In this document: in pieces, positions 22,482 through 32,264 of the stretch
Position numbering within the stretch: the first letter of the stretch is position 1
Layout of the letters: each line of letters opens with the position of its first letter
NCBI GenBank assembly: GCA_034698045.1
Contig: JAQGAU010000051.1
Coordinates: forward strand, 1-48,552
Direction of reading: 5' to 3'
Origin: Paramacrobiotus richtersi
Taxonomy: Eukaryota > Tardigrada > Eutardigrada > Parachela > Macrobiotidae
Length of the DNA stretch: 48,552 bases
Translations under genes and position numbers: made by a program
Notes under the pieces: model-generated
What the model was told of the DNA's origin: nothing
Database searches by the model: none
The model's input: the letters and a program-made list of their open reading frames with translations, nothing else

Positions 22482-23471
22482 TTACATAACCGTCACAGTG
22501 GAATTGTGGCACCAAACTCTCTGACGAAACCTGCCAACAGTCGGGCGCCATGAGGCGTAGCTTGGAGCCTTGCAATGGAGAGCTAGAGAGGCACGTGTGC
22601 CCAGCGCGAAAACGCGATCTTTAAAACCGGGAAAGGTCAAATAGATTACCACTGGATCGATCACGGATACCCAGCTGTAAGGAAAGCCTACTAAATATAT
22701 CAACCATTCCGGTGGTTCAGCGATGCCAGCGGTAATAACCAGATCGGCAATTTGATATGGCCAGTAACACAATAAAAACGTGACCGTCAGTATAATATAC
22801 ACAACGAGTCCGCGAATCCGCTTGTTGTTTCCTTGCTTCTTCATTGCCCAAAACTTCTTTACGACAAATATCGAAGCAACTGCAATAAGAAACATCGGAA
22901 TATGGTTTACCACTACAAGCATAAACAGCTTCCAATTTCGAAGCGACTCCTCCTGGATCCTGCAGTCAGAAGGAGACGATACCGTTGCTTGCATAGCATT
23001 AACTATTATCCCACAACCAGTCACAAACGCCACGCTCGGTATGATTACTAATAAAACTCCGCGAGCCACCATAAAATTATGTCTCTGTTTGTAATTCACT
23101 GGCCAGAATAACGCCCTGAAACGATTCAAACTAATAACAGCATGGATTATGATAACCATGGTCGGGGAAGCCCATACCAAAAAAAGGTCAACATGACAAA
23201 TGGGAGGAATAGCGCACAGCGAGGTCAGCTTCTCACAAACGACGGCATCAAAGATTGGAAAATCAATCGCCAGGTTTATGAAAGAGAGTGTGATAAAATA
23301 GTAGCTAAAAGGAGTTTGTAGGCTCTTACATGACAGAAAGATGGATATCACACACAGGTTCAGTATTGTCCCTGTTCCATCAATAAAAAGGAACATATAG
23401 TCCTGCCAATCCAATACGTAAAAACTATCACTAGAGCGATTCTGCGTAACGTTGGCACTTGCATTGGTCAT
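22482..23471 (-). CDS. Single-exon rhodopsin-like GPCR, paralogue 1
   Basis: An intact 329-residue frame opening with a true ATG (MTNASANVTQNRSS; N-glycosylation sites in the N-terminus) and showing seven hydrophobic segments. TM3 begins at a Cys (PPICHVDLF) that lies 25 residues before the Arg of SLNRFRALFWPV, fitting C3.25 and R3.50; ECL2 has a Cys (SDCRIQEES). The usual DRY is NRF and the usual NPxxY is DPVVI. TM6 has CYWPYQ. No intron is needed. It has a close paralogue 5 kb away. Ligand unknown: I cannot place it in a named peptide or amine receptor family, and it may be lineage-specific. Confidence 0.82.
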   Translation of the reverse strand: MTNASANVTQNRSSDSFYVLDWQDYMFLFIDGTGTILNLCVISIFLSCKSLQTPFSYYFITLSFINLAIDFPIFDAVVCEKLTSLCAIPPICHVDLFLVWASPTMVIIIHAVISLNRFRALFWPVNYKQRHNFMVARGVLLVIIPSVAFVTGCGIIVNAMQATVSSPSDCRIQEESLRNWKLFMLVVVNHIPMFLIAVASIFVVKKFWAMKKQGNNKRIRGLVVYIILTVTFLLCYWPYQIADLVITAGIAEPPEWLIYLVGFPYSWVSVIDPVVIYLTFPGFKDRVFALGTRASLALHCKAPSYASWRPTVGRFRQRVWCHNSTVTVM

Positions 23472-24267
23472 GTCTAATCAGATGCTTCTTAGCATCAGCA
23501 AGGTAGATAGTTTAGATAAGCCTAACTGTTCATGTATATTGCGTCCTAAAGGTCACTAAAATATAACCTACGGTTAAGTCTGTTCTGTAATGTTTTTCCT
23601 ACCGCACTACAGACTGTGATGCAAATTGCAACAGCTAGCAGATGCTCATCAGAAAGAAGCATACTTGCAGTGGGAACTGTGTTCCTACGATTGACTAGAA
23701 TAATACGCAAATTCGCAATGGTTAGCAGTCTACAGATGGCAAAACTAAAGTTGACTTCGCTTCACCAAAACTCGACCACAACGTTTTAGTCGCCAAAATC
23801 CACTTGGTTAAAAGGATTAGTGATCTCGCTTTGTTAATGTTTTGGTGAGTTAACGAAGTTTAACTGATACCAAAGGCCGCATACCACGAAACATGGAAAA
23901 CAGCATAATCATGACAGTTTCAAATATGCCGACCCGTGATACAACAAACACAGCGCTGTTTTTAAAATCCTCCTTATTTATCGGGTACCCTTCCGTCGGA
24001 AAAATTGATAGTTTTTACCAAAAAACCATTGTTTTCTGCAAAAACTGGCCTGTATTTGTTAACCGTCACCAAACCAAAATTTGTAACCGCTAAAACAGAC
24101 TTCACCAAAACGTTTGGTCACTAAAAATTACAGACTAAAAATGTTAGTTTTTGCAAAAGTTAACGGCGTGAACCAACTCATTAGTTGACTAATTTAGTTT
24201 TGCCATCCCTAGACCGTCACACTGCACGTTCGTCATCGAAAACTGAAATCCGTATTAATTTGTTTAG
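23472..24267. other. GPCR 1 upstream region with decayed inverted repeats
   Basis: The first 180 bp next to the GPCR 1 start codon resemble the region upstream of GPCR 2 (for example CTAAAGGTCACTAAA and AGCAGATGCTCATCA), so a promoter was duplicated with the gene. Beyond it, CTTCACCAAAAC-type words occur as inverted and direct copies near 23757, 23842 and 24093, which looks like an old fold-back element. No coding region seen. Confidence 0.5.
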
Positions 24268-24639
24268 CACTACTGTACTGTACTGCCACCATCATATTTC
24301 TTGTATTGTTATATGGAATCAGCCGTCAGATCAGGTGCGGGTAGAAACCCTTCGGTATACAACTGGAAACAGTTTACTGCGTAACCCTGCGTAAAACAGT
24401 CGATCAGCGCGTTGCCTTCTCGATGCAGATTATGCATCCTGGACGAAGCTTTGTCATAGACAAACTCAAGGAAAAAGACCGCTGAGTGCAAAAAGAATCC
24501 AGGAAATCGGGACCAAGCCGGTGGTGATCGGGCGAGCGCGCCTATCATCAGCCAGGCCAACAAACGATGATACGATAGATCGCTTCCGTTTGACTAAGGA
24601 TGAGCCGTGTCAATTATCGCGCCCGGTCTTTATAGTCAA
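24268..24639 (+). repeat. Dispersed repeat A, copy 1
   Basis: About 370 bp that match 35340-35712 in direct orientation. Shared stretches include CCACCATCATATTTCTTGTA, GGAAACAGTT, AAAAGACCGCT, CCAACAAACGATGATACG and CAATTATCGCGCCCGGTCTT. There are small gaps and no coding frame is conserved. It runs straight into the inverted-repeat arm at 24640, so the two may be parts of one element. Confidence 0.8.
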
Positions 24640-25615
24640 GTACAAGTCTCTTATTGGACGGTTTTTTCTTATGGTCATCTCAGAGAATTTTTTGTGGGAA
24701 ATACATATTACGGTTTGATCGAGCATTTAGTACGGTGTTTGTAAGGCTTCCTTGTGTTCGGGCAAAATGTTGTTGTGGTCAGCAGTTAGTAGTATAGACT
24801 GCTGCAGGTAGACGCCACGCTATTGTACGATATGTATTGATTACGCTCTTGTCATAAACCACCAAAGTTCATACCACATATCTGTTCTCCGTTGTCCGTA
24901 TGATTGCGAATGCGATGGAGTCCATTATGATTTCTGCCCGCTGGAAATCGAGCGCTGTATCTCCGCAGTTCAGTGGGTGTTGACTTACACGGAAAAAAGT
25001 TAACAGCCATAAGCGTAAAAGGTTGGGAGCATTCATGAAACGGCAGGAGGAAAAGAAAAATGTGTATGCATGAGCCTGTACGATGGCTGGACGATGCCCT
25101 TCTACTACAGAATTCCGGGGGAAACGTTAGAAGAGACGCTGACGATCAGACCGTCCGCATCCCTTCTAACGTTAATCCGCTATCACAGATACGCGTTAAT
25201 TATTCGTTTACAGAACAACTCGATAACGTAAAAATTACCATTGAGGTATCGTTAGTCAATATAACCATCCACCTAACAATTGTAATCACACTGAGCAGCA
25301 GGTTTGTATGCATCGAATCGCGTCTGCGGCTTCGAGTTACCGGGTACCCAGTGTCCGCTCCCAGCAGGTCTGGTCTATTATTTACCTGACTTGTACTCTG
25401 TTGTGGTAAATGTTCTACAGAGTCGAGTGTGTAATGTTGTTTTATCATGCGCTATACTAGTACGTCCGGAATACTGTTCGGGTAACGTGGTCTGCTCGCT
25501 GCTTACGCAATACATAAGTCATACACTTTTCGGGAATTAATTCCACCATTAACTGCATACATTAAGTTACATAAGTAATTGTCGTTGACTACAACGGTCG
25601 AGACCCGCTGTTTAG
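24640..25615 (+). repeat. Long inverted-repeat arm (partner at 2525-3812)
   Basis: Reverse-complement partner of 2525-3812, about 21 kb apart, with papilin and GPCR 1 between the arms. The match runs from TCTCTTATTGGACGG near 24650 to GACTACAACGGTCGAGACCCGCTGTTT near 25590 and is interrupted by gaps. No transposon protein is visible. Together with repeat A it may form one element of about 1.35 kb, of which the copies at 2525 and 35340 are partial. Confidence 0.65.
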
Positions 25616-26642
25616 CAAGAAACGAACGTTTTCTAGCAAAAATTTGCCCGTAAGGGAGAAGTTTGTGTCTGAGCAGCTTCAGTCTTATTAATTTTCAACT
25701 GATTGGCTTGAAACAGCATCAGTTATTCGTTTGTATGTACAAGAATGTTATGAACCAAATCAGCGCAACAACACGTTCTTTATTTTCTACATTTCGTGCC
25801 AAAAATTCGAAACGGAGTATTTTTTCGACACGAGAGCCAAAACTATGAATGTAAAAGATCTTACACTCATAGTTTTCGCGCACGCAACGCATTAACGCGC
25901 ATTAACTATACTATACGCAAAAAAAAGCGTTAACGATACGGCTTAGTTGTAGAACTAAACCGTAAAGTTAATGGCTTAATGCGTTTTTCCCGAAAATTTT
26001 ACCAAGATTGACCAGGCATTATATAAACAGTACTCGTATGCAAGAGCAAAATGTCATAATGATCTGTATACTGTATACTAGCTTAGTACACATTGTATGT
26101 GGATACGCTGTTTTTCCGAACCTGGTGTTGTAATCTACACAGTATTATTCTGCTAATTGTGTTATTCTGTTGTGTGCTGGAAAAAGGAGAACTATACTAC
26201 CTTGGTATATGCAACACAGATGTTGCTTGAGGCCAGGCTGATGATTCATGCTGTCATACCTATTCCTCAATGGAAAATCTGATTGAAAGCTTCAAAGCAG
26301 CAATAACAGTACAGCTTATATAGTTTTTATATACTTTTTAAGTTTAGTTTTCATTTTTTTTCGTGTGTACATTTTAAGTAGTAAACTTCTAATATGTATC
26401 CAAAACATGCTTCACTCATCATCATTAAAATACCACGCACACAAAGAACATTTTCGTTTTGTAACACTACGTACTTCCGACAACGACTGTCCCTTGCAAT
26501 TCAACGAGGAAATTAAAGTGTTAAAGATGGAACAGAATACAGCCCACATATGTTATATAACTAACGTAAGCCACAAAAATGAAAAGCACCGCAGCATCCG
26601 TAACAGAAGCGCTAGCATTAACCATTATGATGCAAGAATAAC
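25616..26642. other. Intergenic, no gene seen
   Basis: AT-rich DNA with short frames only. No repeats shared with other parts of the window were noticed. Confidence 0.45.
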
Positions 26643-26648
26643 TTTATT
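26643..26648 (-). terminator. Possible polyadenylation signal of the small secreted-peptide gene
   Basis: AATAAA on the minus strand (TTTATT on plus), about 150 bp downstream of the stop codon of the 26796-27041 frame. Confidence 0.4.
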
Positions 26649-26795
26649 ATTTTGTCATGACAGTCCACTTATTTGCCAGTATCAATTATGATGTATCTTG
26701 TTTCCTCAGTTATGCACGTGTTCCAGCACTGGGGTTTGCGTTATATGGGTTCTGGCGCCGTCGATGCAGTTGTTTGCCGAACCTGCCTGCAAATC

Positions 26796-27041
26796 TTAGT
26801 GCGACTTGACGATCGACTGCGGTCCATTGCCGGGAATTTTGGCCGGTCCACTGCCGTGGTCTCCAACCACATCCAATCCCGCTCCTGCTCGACTATCTTG
26901 TTCCGAAACTCTGATGGGGATGGCTGTTCTATTTGTGAGGTCAATGGTTTTACGGATGCCACTCGGGGCATAAGCATGCTGAATCACCAACATCATAATT
27001 ATGCATAATAACCCAGTATAGGAAACCAGCCGATGCACCAT
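26796..27041 (-). CDS. Candidate small secreted peptide precursor, 81 residues
   Basis: A short ATG frame whose first 25 residues look like a signal peptide: MVHRLVSYTGLLC, then IIMMLVIQHAYA, with a plausible cut after AYA. The mature part is about 56 residues, has no cysteine, and is Gly/Pro/Asn-rich towards its end (GDHGSGPAKIPGNGPQ). The ATG has a fair context (GTGAAAAATGG), a TATA-like element lies about 100 bp upstream on the minus strand, and an AATAAA lies about 150 bp downstream. I recognise no family. It could be a peptide hormone precursor or a chance frame. It sits between the two GPCR paralogues, which proves no functional link. Confidence 0.42.
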   Translation of the reverse strand: MVHRLVSYTGLLCIIMMLVIQHAYAPSGIRKTIDLTNRTAIPIRVSEQDSRAGAGLDVVGDHGSGPAKIPGNGPQSIVKSH

Positions 27042-27654
27042 TTTTCACAAGTCCCTGTTTGAGGCGCGTAGTAAGTAATAACAGCAGCTAAACGCAGACA
27101 GCAGATCGGCAGATAGTCAAGACTTAGCAATGATGTGGTATAATAAAAATTATGAATCGCTTCTGGGACCTAATATTATTGAGGCGATTATATGGAAAAC
27201 CAAGCAGTTTGTCCCTCAGGGGTTGTCGTCGACGGCTCAACCCTGCAGATTATATATCTGTTTTGTTAGGTACGACCGTACGTACGTACATCCTGTATAC
27301 AGACTTACAATTAGGCTAGTTGCGAGCGCCATGTGTACTGCTTACAATTGGTCGTAATGATATGCTTACTCATCTTTCGGTCCAAATGCATGAATGTCGT
27401 CCGGTCCTAGTGGATACATGTTCCGGTTCTTTAGCTAATGATAATGCAGTAAAATGTTTCTTGCTCTGTTGAATGTTGCTAGCAACGTAACTTCTGACGA
27501 TACGGCTATACAAACTTGTATAGTTATATATATAAAACATGCTTGTGCAGTTGTTTCCAGAAATGCAACTGCAAAACAGGCCCACAGGGTTGAAAACTAT
27601 ATAGCATACTGCATGTAAAACAGTAAGAGTAAGAGTCTACTAGTGACGTAAGTA
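27042..27654. other. Spacer between peptide candidate and GPCR 2
   Basis: Includes the presumed promoter of the minus-strand peptide gene (TATA-like element near 27145) and, next to 27654, the likely 3' UTR of GPCR 2, which resembles the region below GPCR 1. No other gene seen. Confidence 0.45.
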
Positions 27655-28677
27655 CTAATATTTGCTGCTTGCATTGCTTGTGTGACGATCATTGCTTGGC
27701 AAAGCGGAATTATCGCACCGGACTCTCTGACGAAACCAGTGAACAGTCGGGCGCGATGCAGCATCACTTGGAGCCCTGCAATGCCGAGCTGTAGAAGCGC
27801 GTTTGCCAAGCACGTAAACGCGATCCTTGAAGCCGGGAAATGTCCAAAAGATCACTACCGGATCGATCACAGATACCCAGCTGTAAGGAAAAACTACCAA
27901 ATACATCAACCATTCCGGTGGTACAGCGATGTCGGCGGTAATAATCACATCAGAAATGTAATACGGACAATAACAACATAAAATCGTGACTGTCAGTATG
28001 ATATACACAACGAGTCCGCGAATCCGCTTGTTGTTGCCTTGCTTCTTCATTAGCCAAAACTTTCTGATGACAAATATCGAAGCAATTGCAATAAGAAGCA
28101 GCGGAATATGGTTTAACACCACAAGTATAAATAGCTTCCAAATCCGGAGCGACCCCTGCTGGACCGCGCAGTCACCAGCAGCAGATATCGTTGCCTGCAT
28201 AGCATTCATCATTATCCCACACGCAGTCACGAAAGCGACGCTTAGTATGGTTAATAACAACACTCTGCGAGCAACCAGAAAATTATGTCTCTGTTTGTAA
28301 TTCACTGGCCAGAGTAAGGCCCACAAGCGATTCAAGCTAACAGCAGCATGGATTATAACAACCATACTCGGGGCCGCCCATATCAAAAACAGTTCAAAAT
28401 GGCAAATGGGAGAAATAGCGCACAGCGAAGTTAGCTTCACACAAACGACGGCGTCAATGAGTGGAAAGTCAAGGGCAAGATTGATAAAAGATAACGTAAT
28501 GAAGTAATAGCTGAAAGGAGTGCGTAAGCTCTTGCTTATCATAAAAATGACTATTACACAAAGGTTCAGTATTGTTCCAATTCCATCAATAACTAGAAAC
28601 ATATAGTCCTGCCAGTCCAAGGCGTAAGAGGTGGCATCAGAGCTATTCTGCATAATGTTCGCACTTGTGTTGGCCAT
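27655..28677 (-). CDS. Single-exon rhodopsin-like GPCR, paralogue 2
   Basis: An intact 340-residue frame. I chose the ATG at 28677 (MANTSANIMQNSSD) because it aligns with the start of paralogue 1; the extra upstream codons have no ATG. It shares long identical stretches with paralogue 1, such as TPFSYYFITLSFINLA, VNYKQRHNF, KKQGNNKRIRGLVVYIILTV and PYSWVSVIDPVVI. It also carries NRL in place of DRY and DPVVI in place of NPxxY, so these are ancestral to the pair. TM6 reads CYCPYY. The C-terminus is longer by about ten residues. Both copies are open and both keep a similar upstream region, so both are probably expressed genes. Confidence 0.82.
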   Translation of the reverse strand: MANTSANIMQNSSDATSYALDWQDYMFLVIDGIGTILNLCVIVIFMISKSLRTPFSYYFITLSFINLALDFPLIDAVVCVKLTSLCAISPICHFELFLIWAAPSMVVIIHAAVSLNRLWALLWPVNYKQRHNFLVARRVLLLTILSVAFVTACGIMMNAMQATISAAGDCAVQQGSLRIWKLFILVVLNHIPLLLIAIASIFVIRKFWLMKKQGNNKRIRGLVVYIILTVTILCCYCPYYISDVIITADIAVPPEWLMYLVVFPYSWVSVIDPVVIFWTFPGFKDRVYVLGKRASTARHCRAPSDAASRPTVHWFRQRVRCDNSALPSNDRHTSNASSKY

Positions 28678-29439
28678 TTCCGTCAGTTTTCTCAGTGTTA
28701 GCAAGATAGTTGGTTTAGATCAGCATGGTACATGTATGCATTACAAGCTAAAGGTCACTAAACAATCTGCGGCAAATTTATACATTCTCATTCAATAAAC
28801 TATTCTGCAATGCAGTCTTGCTGTTGCACTATATACAGATCGGGATGCCGAAGCTAGTTGCAGATGCTCATCAAAAGTTATATTGTTTGTCGATCAGCAG
28901 GTGCAACAAGATAGATTTCTCTTTCTGGGGAGACCTATTATCCAAAGTACACACATAAACCCAAGTCTTACCAAGAATACTGCAAGCCAACCGCAGCATG
29001 CGTAAACATAATATTACATACCAATACCACAAGCCAAACCAGACTGTTGTTGACTAAGCACATTATTGTCCATATATCCGCTGTCTTTTTTTGCATGCCT
29101 TGATACAAGAAACGTGGTGTTTGCCTTTTATGGAGTTCTTTGCGTTGCGCACGGCTAATCCGGTATTAGTTATCGACCGAAGAAAATAGGGCACCTGATG
29201 AGCGACGAAACAGCGGTTTGGCTGAAAATAAGTTGTCATATTGCTTTACTGATACGTTAGCAGAAATTCACAATTCCTACATGTTAAGAGACGCGAGTGA
29301 TTTCTTCTGTAATCTTTTTTTTTCTCTTTTTTTGGCTTCGTGCGAAAATGTCTTGGCCTTGTAGCATATTGTTCTGGTGGGCATTTGACAACAAACTTGA
29401 GTACATTTGGTTGATCATATCCAGTCGATGTCAACTTTT
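28678..29439. other. GPCR 2 upstream region, otherwise nothing recognised
   Basis: The proximal 200 bp resemble the upstream region of GPCR 1 (CTAAAGGTCACTAAAC, GCAGATGCTCATCA). The remainder, up to the LINE fragment, holds no recognisable coding sequence. Confidence 0.5.
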
Positions 29440-30050
29440 ATGCGCAACTAACCGGCTCCAGAACACATCACTGCGTCGAGTCTGCAACGGTCACCATGGT
29501 TTGTCGTGCAACAACAGTACAAGAAGATATGGATTATGGAGTCGCCATATTGAGCTGAATAACGTGATGCAGAGATCTCTGACGAGCGCAGGTTATCCAT
29601 GTCCGAGGGAACCTGCAGGATTGTCCACGGTCAAGAGGCCAAAGAGGCCTGACGGTATGGCACTAATTCCTGTCCGTCAGGGAAAAGCCGTCGTATGGGA
29701 TGCCACGTGTGGGGATACAGTAGCTGACTCCTACATCAAGCGGCAGCGCTAGACACGGCCGGACACGTTACGCAGCTGGCCGAGAATCAAAAGCGCCGCA
29801 CTTACGCATTCTTGGAAGGACGGAGTTCTGTGTTTTATCCGTTGGCGGTAGAAACGCTCGGAACCCTCGGTTCGGCTGTTATTGAACTTATTCAGTTCGC
29901 CGGACGTCAGATTCGGGAATCCAACGGGAGAGTCGCGATCAACCGCCTTTGGAAGGAAAACGTTCACAAATCGTACATCGACTCCTTGTTCTTTCAACTG
30001 AGCTCCGATAAATGCATTGTAATCTTTCACAGCTCTGAACTTACTTTGCT
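29440..30050 (+). mobile_element. 3' fragment of a non-LTR retrotransposon (LINE)
   Basis: The translated sequence carries the conserved region that follows the reverse transcriptase in several LINE families: a zinc-knuckle-like CNGHHGLSC, then RHIELNNVMQRSL, KRPDGMALIPVRQGKAVVWD, CGDTVADSYI, and FYPLAVETLGTLGSAV. The reverse transcriptase core itself is absent. Two frames are used, with a shift near 29740, so this copy is dead. It lies on the plus strand, opposite to the convertase prodomain exons, about 120 bp beyond the splice donor of prodomain exon 3. It marks the side where the catalytic exons of that gene would be expected. Confidence 0.72.
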
Positions 30051-30168
30051 CCAGGCGGTCATAACCCTCACATTCGCCACAAACGAAATTTCGATAACAA
30101 CAGAAATGTAAAAAGTATTTTAATAATATCACATAAGGCGATAAATTTCGTCTATACTGACGACTGAC

Positions 30169-30825
30169 CAAATACCACTGTTGGGAATAAAGCGGGTCTC
30201 GGAACATGTACTGCTGCTTCGTTTGTGGCATCGCAGGGTTGGTATTATTGATGTTTCCAAAAAGTGGGAAAGGTAAATTGCGATCAGCACCATCAGCTAG
30301 ATCACGTTTTGTGCGTGGTTTGATAACCTGCTGTTCTAGCCATACAACCTGTAACAATTAATTTGCTGATAGTTAGCAGACGTTAATTCTGAACAGAGAA
30401 AAGGTGACTAAAAAATGTAGAAAAACGTTAAAAACAGTCAGTAGTGTAGCTCGAAATTGTAATTAAATTTGCATTTTTGCATACGAGACTAGAAATCAGC
30501 ACTCACCTCAGGGTCATCGGTAAGAGTTTGATGAGCATCCCGGGAATTCGTGAAAGATCGCTTGGCGATTCCTGGATGTTCCAGCAAATAATAATCTTGT
30601 AAGCTTCCGATCTAGCGACAAATCCGAAAGCACGTGACTCTAGTGAAATTACAGCCGAGCAGCATCACGTACCTGTCCCACATATCCACAACCGTGACGT
30701 TTCGCGAGTTCTCTGGCTTCCTCTGGTCCACCAAGGACTTGGACAGCAATTTGATTGGAGTACAAATGATCTGATTGAGCAGTAAACAAGACAATGGAAA
30801 TGAACAGCGACAAAGGGATATACAT
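30169..30825 (-). CDS. Proprotein convertase (furin-type), signal peptide and prodomain only, 5' part of a split gene
   Basis: Three minus-strand exons with consistent phase 0: 30825-30673 (51 codons), 30611-30507 (35 codons), 30348-30169 (60 codons). Exon 1 opens with an ATG and a signal peptide (MYIPLSLFISIVLFTAQS), then prodomain sequence (NQIAVQVLGGPEEARELAKR). Exon 2 has DYYLLEHPGIAKRS. Exon 3 has VVWLEQQVIKPRTKRD, containing the primary autocleavage site RTKR, and ends DPLYSQQWYL at a GTCAGT donor. In furins the prodomain chaperones folding and is cut in cis. No catalytic exon follows on this strand: the next DNA is a LINE and then a GPCR. The next expected exon lies on the opposite strand at 32265. 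Confidence 0.85.
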
Positions 30826-32264
30826 TCTAATTTTTAATAGAAATCCAAAAGAACGACAATGATGACGAGAACAAGAAGAATCGTGAACAGCCTGTGGTAG
30901 TGTCCAGTGGACGATCAGGTAAGTACAGGTTCAAGACGCTTGCAAAACCGAGTTTTTCCTAATCTGCAGCAAAGCGTCTTATCTTACCCACCTTTCTGTT
31001 CACAATTGAAGCAGATAAGCTAATCAGCCGCTATCGAATTTCTCCTTAATCACTTGTTATGATTAGATAAGTGTATTTTGATTCGCAAATATTGATCAGA
31101 TATTGCACATTTTTGTCATATATTACTGCGGTGTGCAGGAGGATGACATCAGCGGTAGCGATGATATCATATCACGTTCTGGCCACACGCACATTATTTG
31201 GGCTGGACCAATCGTGTGCACTTGGAACACAAACCAGAAATCCACAAGAAATCCAGAATGCAAGTTTCAAAGAAATCCAAAATCCGGCATTTGATGTCCT
31301 GGTGAAATGCACCCTGTAATCAGTTTCACTTTTGCCCGAAGCAAACACTGGCTTCGTCACAGGTTGACCAGTTTCTCCACGAGGTGAAATACCTACTACA
31401 GCCTCCTACTAAAGGTCACGGATGTGGATCTACCTGTTGCTAATAGTCCAGAACCTACGAATCGCAGGTTCGCGTTCCACGTAGGAACCGCTACATTTCT
31501 AATTTTGATTCCCGAATTCTGGTAAACTCTCTGCAAGACCCTCCAATCATACGCTGGTATGTAAAGAAATTGTTTGAAGCTTTCACGTACAAATGTTCTG
31601 AGAAATGCGCGTTGCAGTCAGCACCGGCAAAAGTCGCCGCTTATTTGTTGCTTGTTAATTACGCCTTAAATTCTAGTACAGTCCTGTTTTTACGTTAATC
31701 TTTGTAGTTTGCATTAACGTAACGCAAACAAAGACCAGCTTCACCTAAACATATATTGTCTACTAGATTATTAGACACCAGGATGTTAGCAGGGATATTA
31801 CTGCATTTGCACAGTAACACCAAACCAGAGGCGCCATTTCCCTTAACAACAGCTAAACTAGCAGAGGAGATCGAAGAGGAACCACGTTTGCCCGTATTGG
31901 AAGTTTTAGAAAATGTGCTGATAAAATTAACAACCCAAATATGTGGCCAATGAACATTTTTGTGCGCAAGTGGATTTTCTGAAATCACAGTTATCGCTGG
32001 ATTTTTGTTTTCGATTTTCATTAAGAAATCTGATCTCTTAAATCTTTGATAATCCTCAGTGGATGATGGTTGATTTCCTATGTATTTTAGCCTTTTAGGT
32101 AGTGGATTTTGTGCTGTTTTTCATAATTCTTCTGCCAGTTTTTGATATGATCCCTTTATTTGTTTGTGAAGTTAATGTCATGCATGTCGATGCATGGCGC
32201 CTGCTTGACCGAAATGGCTAGAAGAATAAACTTGTCTTGTCTTGACCCTTGTCTTATGTTGCAG
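30826..32264. other. Interval between the two convertase halves
   Basis: Expected to contain the promoter of the minus-strand half near 30830 and the breakpoint if an inversion took place. I find no second prodomain on the plus strand that would feed the exon at 32265. Two open stretches have no recognised homology: plus strand about 31450-31696 (open but without ATG, contains DPPIIRWYVKKLFEAFTYKC) and minus strand 32021-31695 (108 codons from an ATG). A donor-like GTAAGT at 30920 and an acceptor-like GTGTGCAG ending at 31138 could bound a non-coding exon. Confidence 0.5.

Noticed and set aside
26741-27008. Overlapping open frames on both strands around the secreted-peptide candidate
   Set aside because: Only the 27041-26796 frame has a signal peptide and suitable flanking signals. 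The others look like shadows.
27268-28300. Plus-strand frames antisense to the GPCR paralogues
   Set aside because: They mirror the receptor reading frames, and none has its own motifs.
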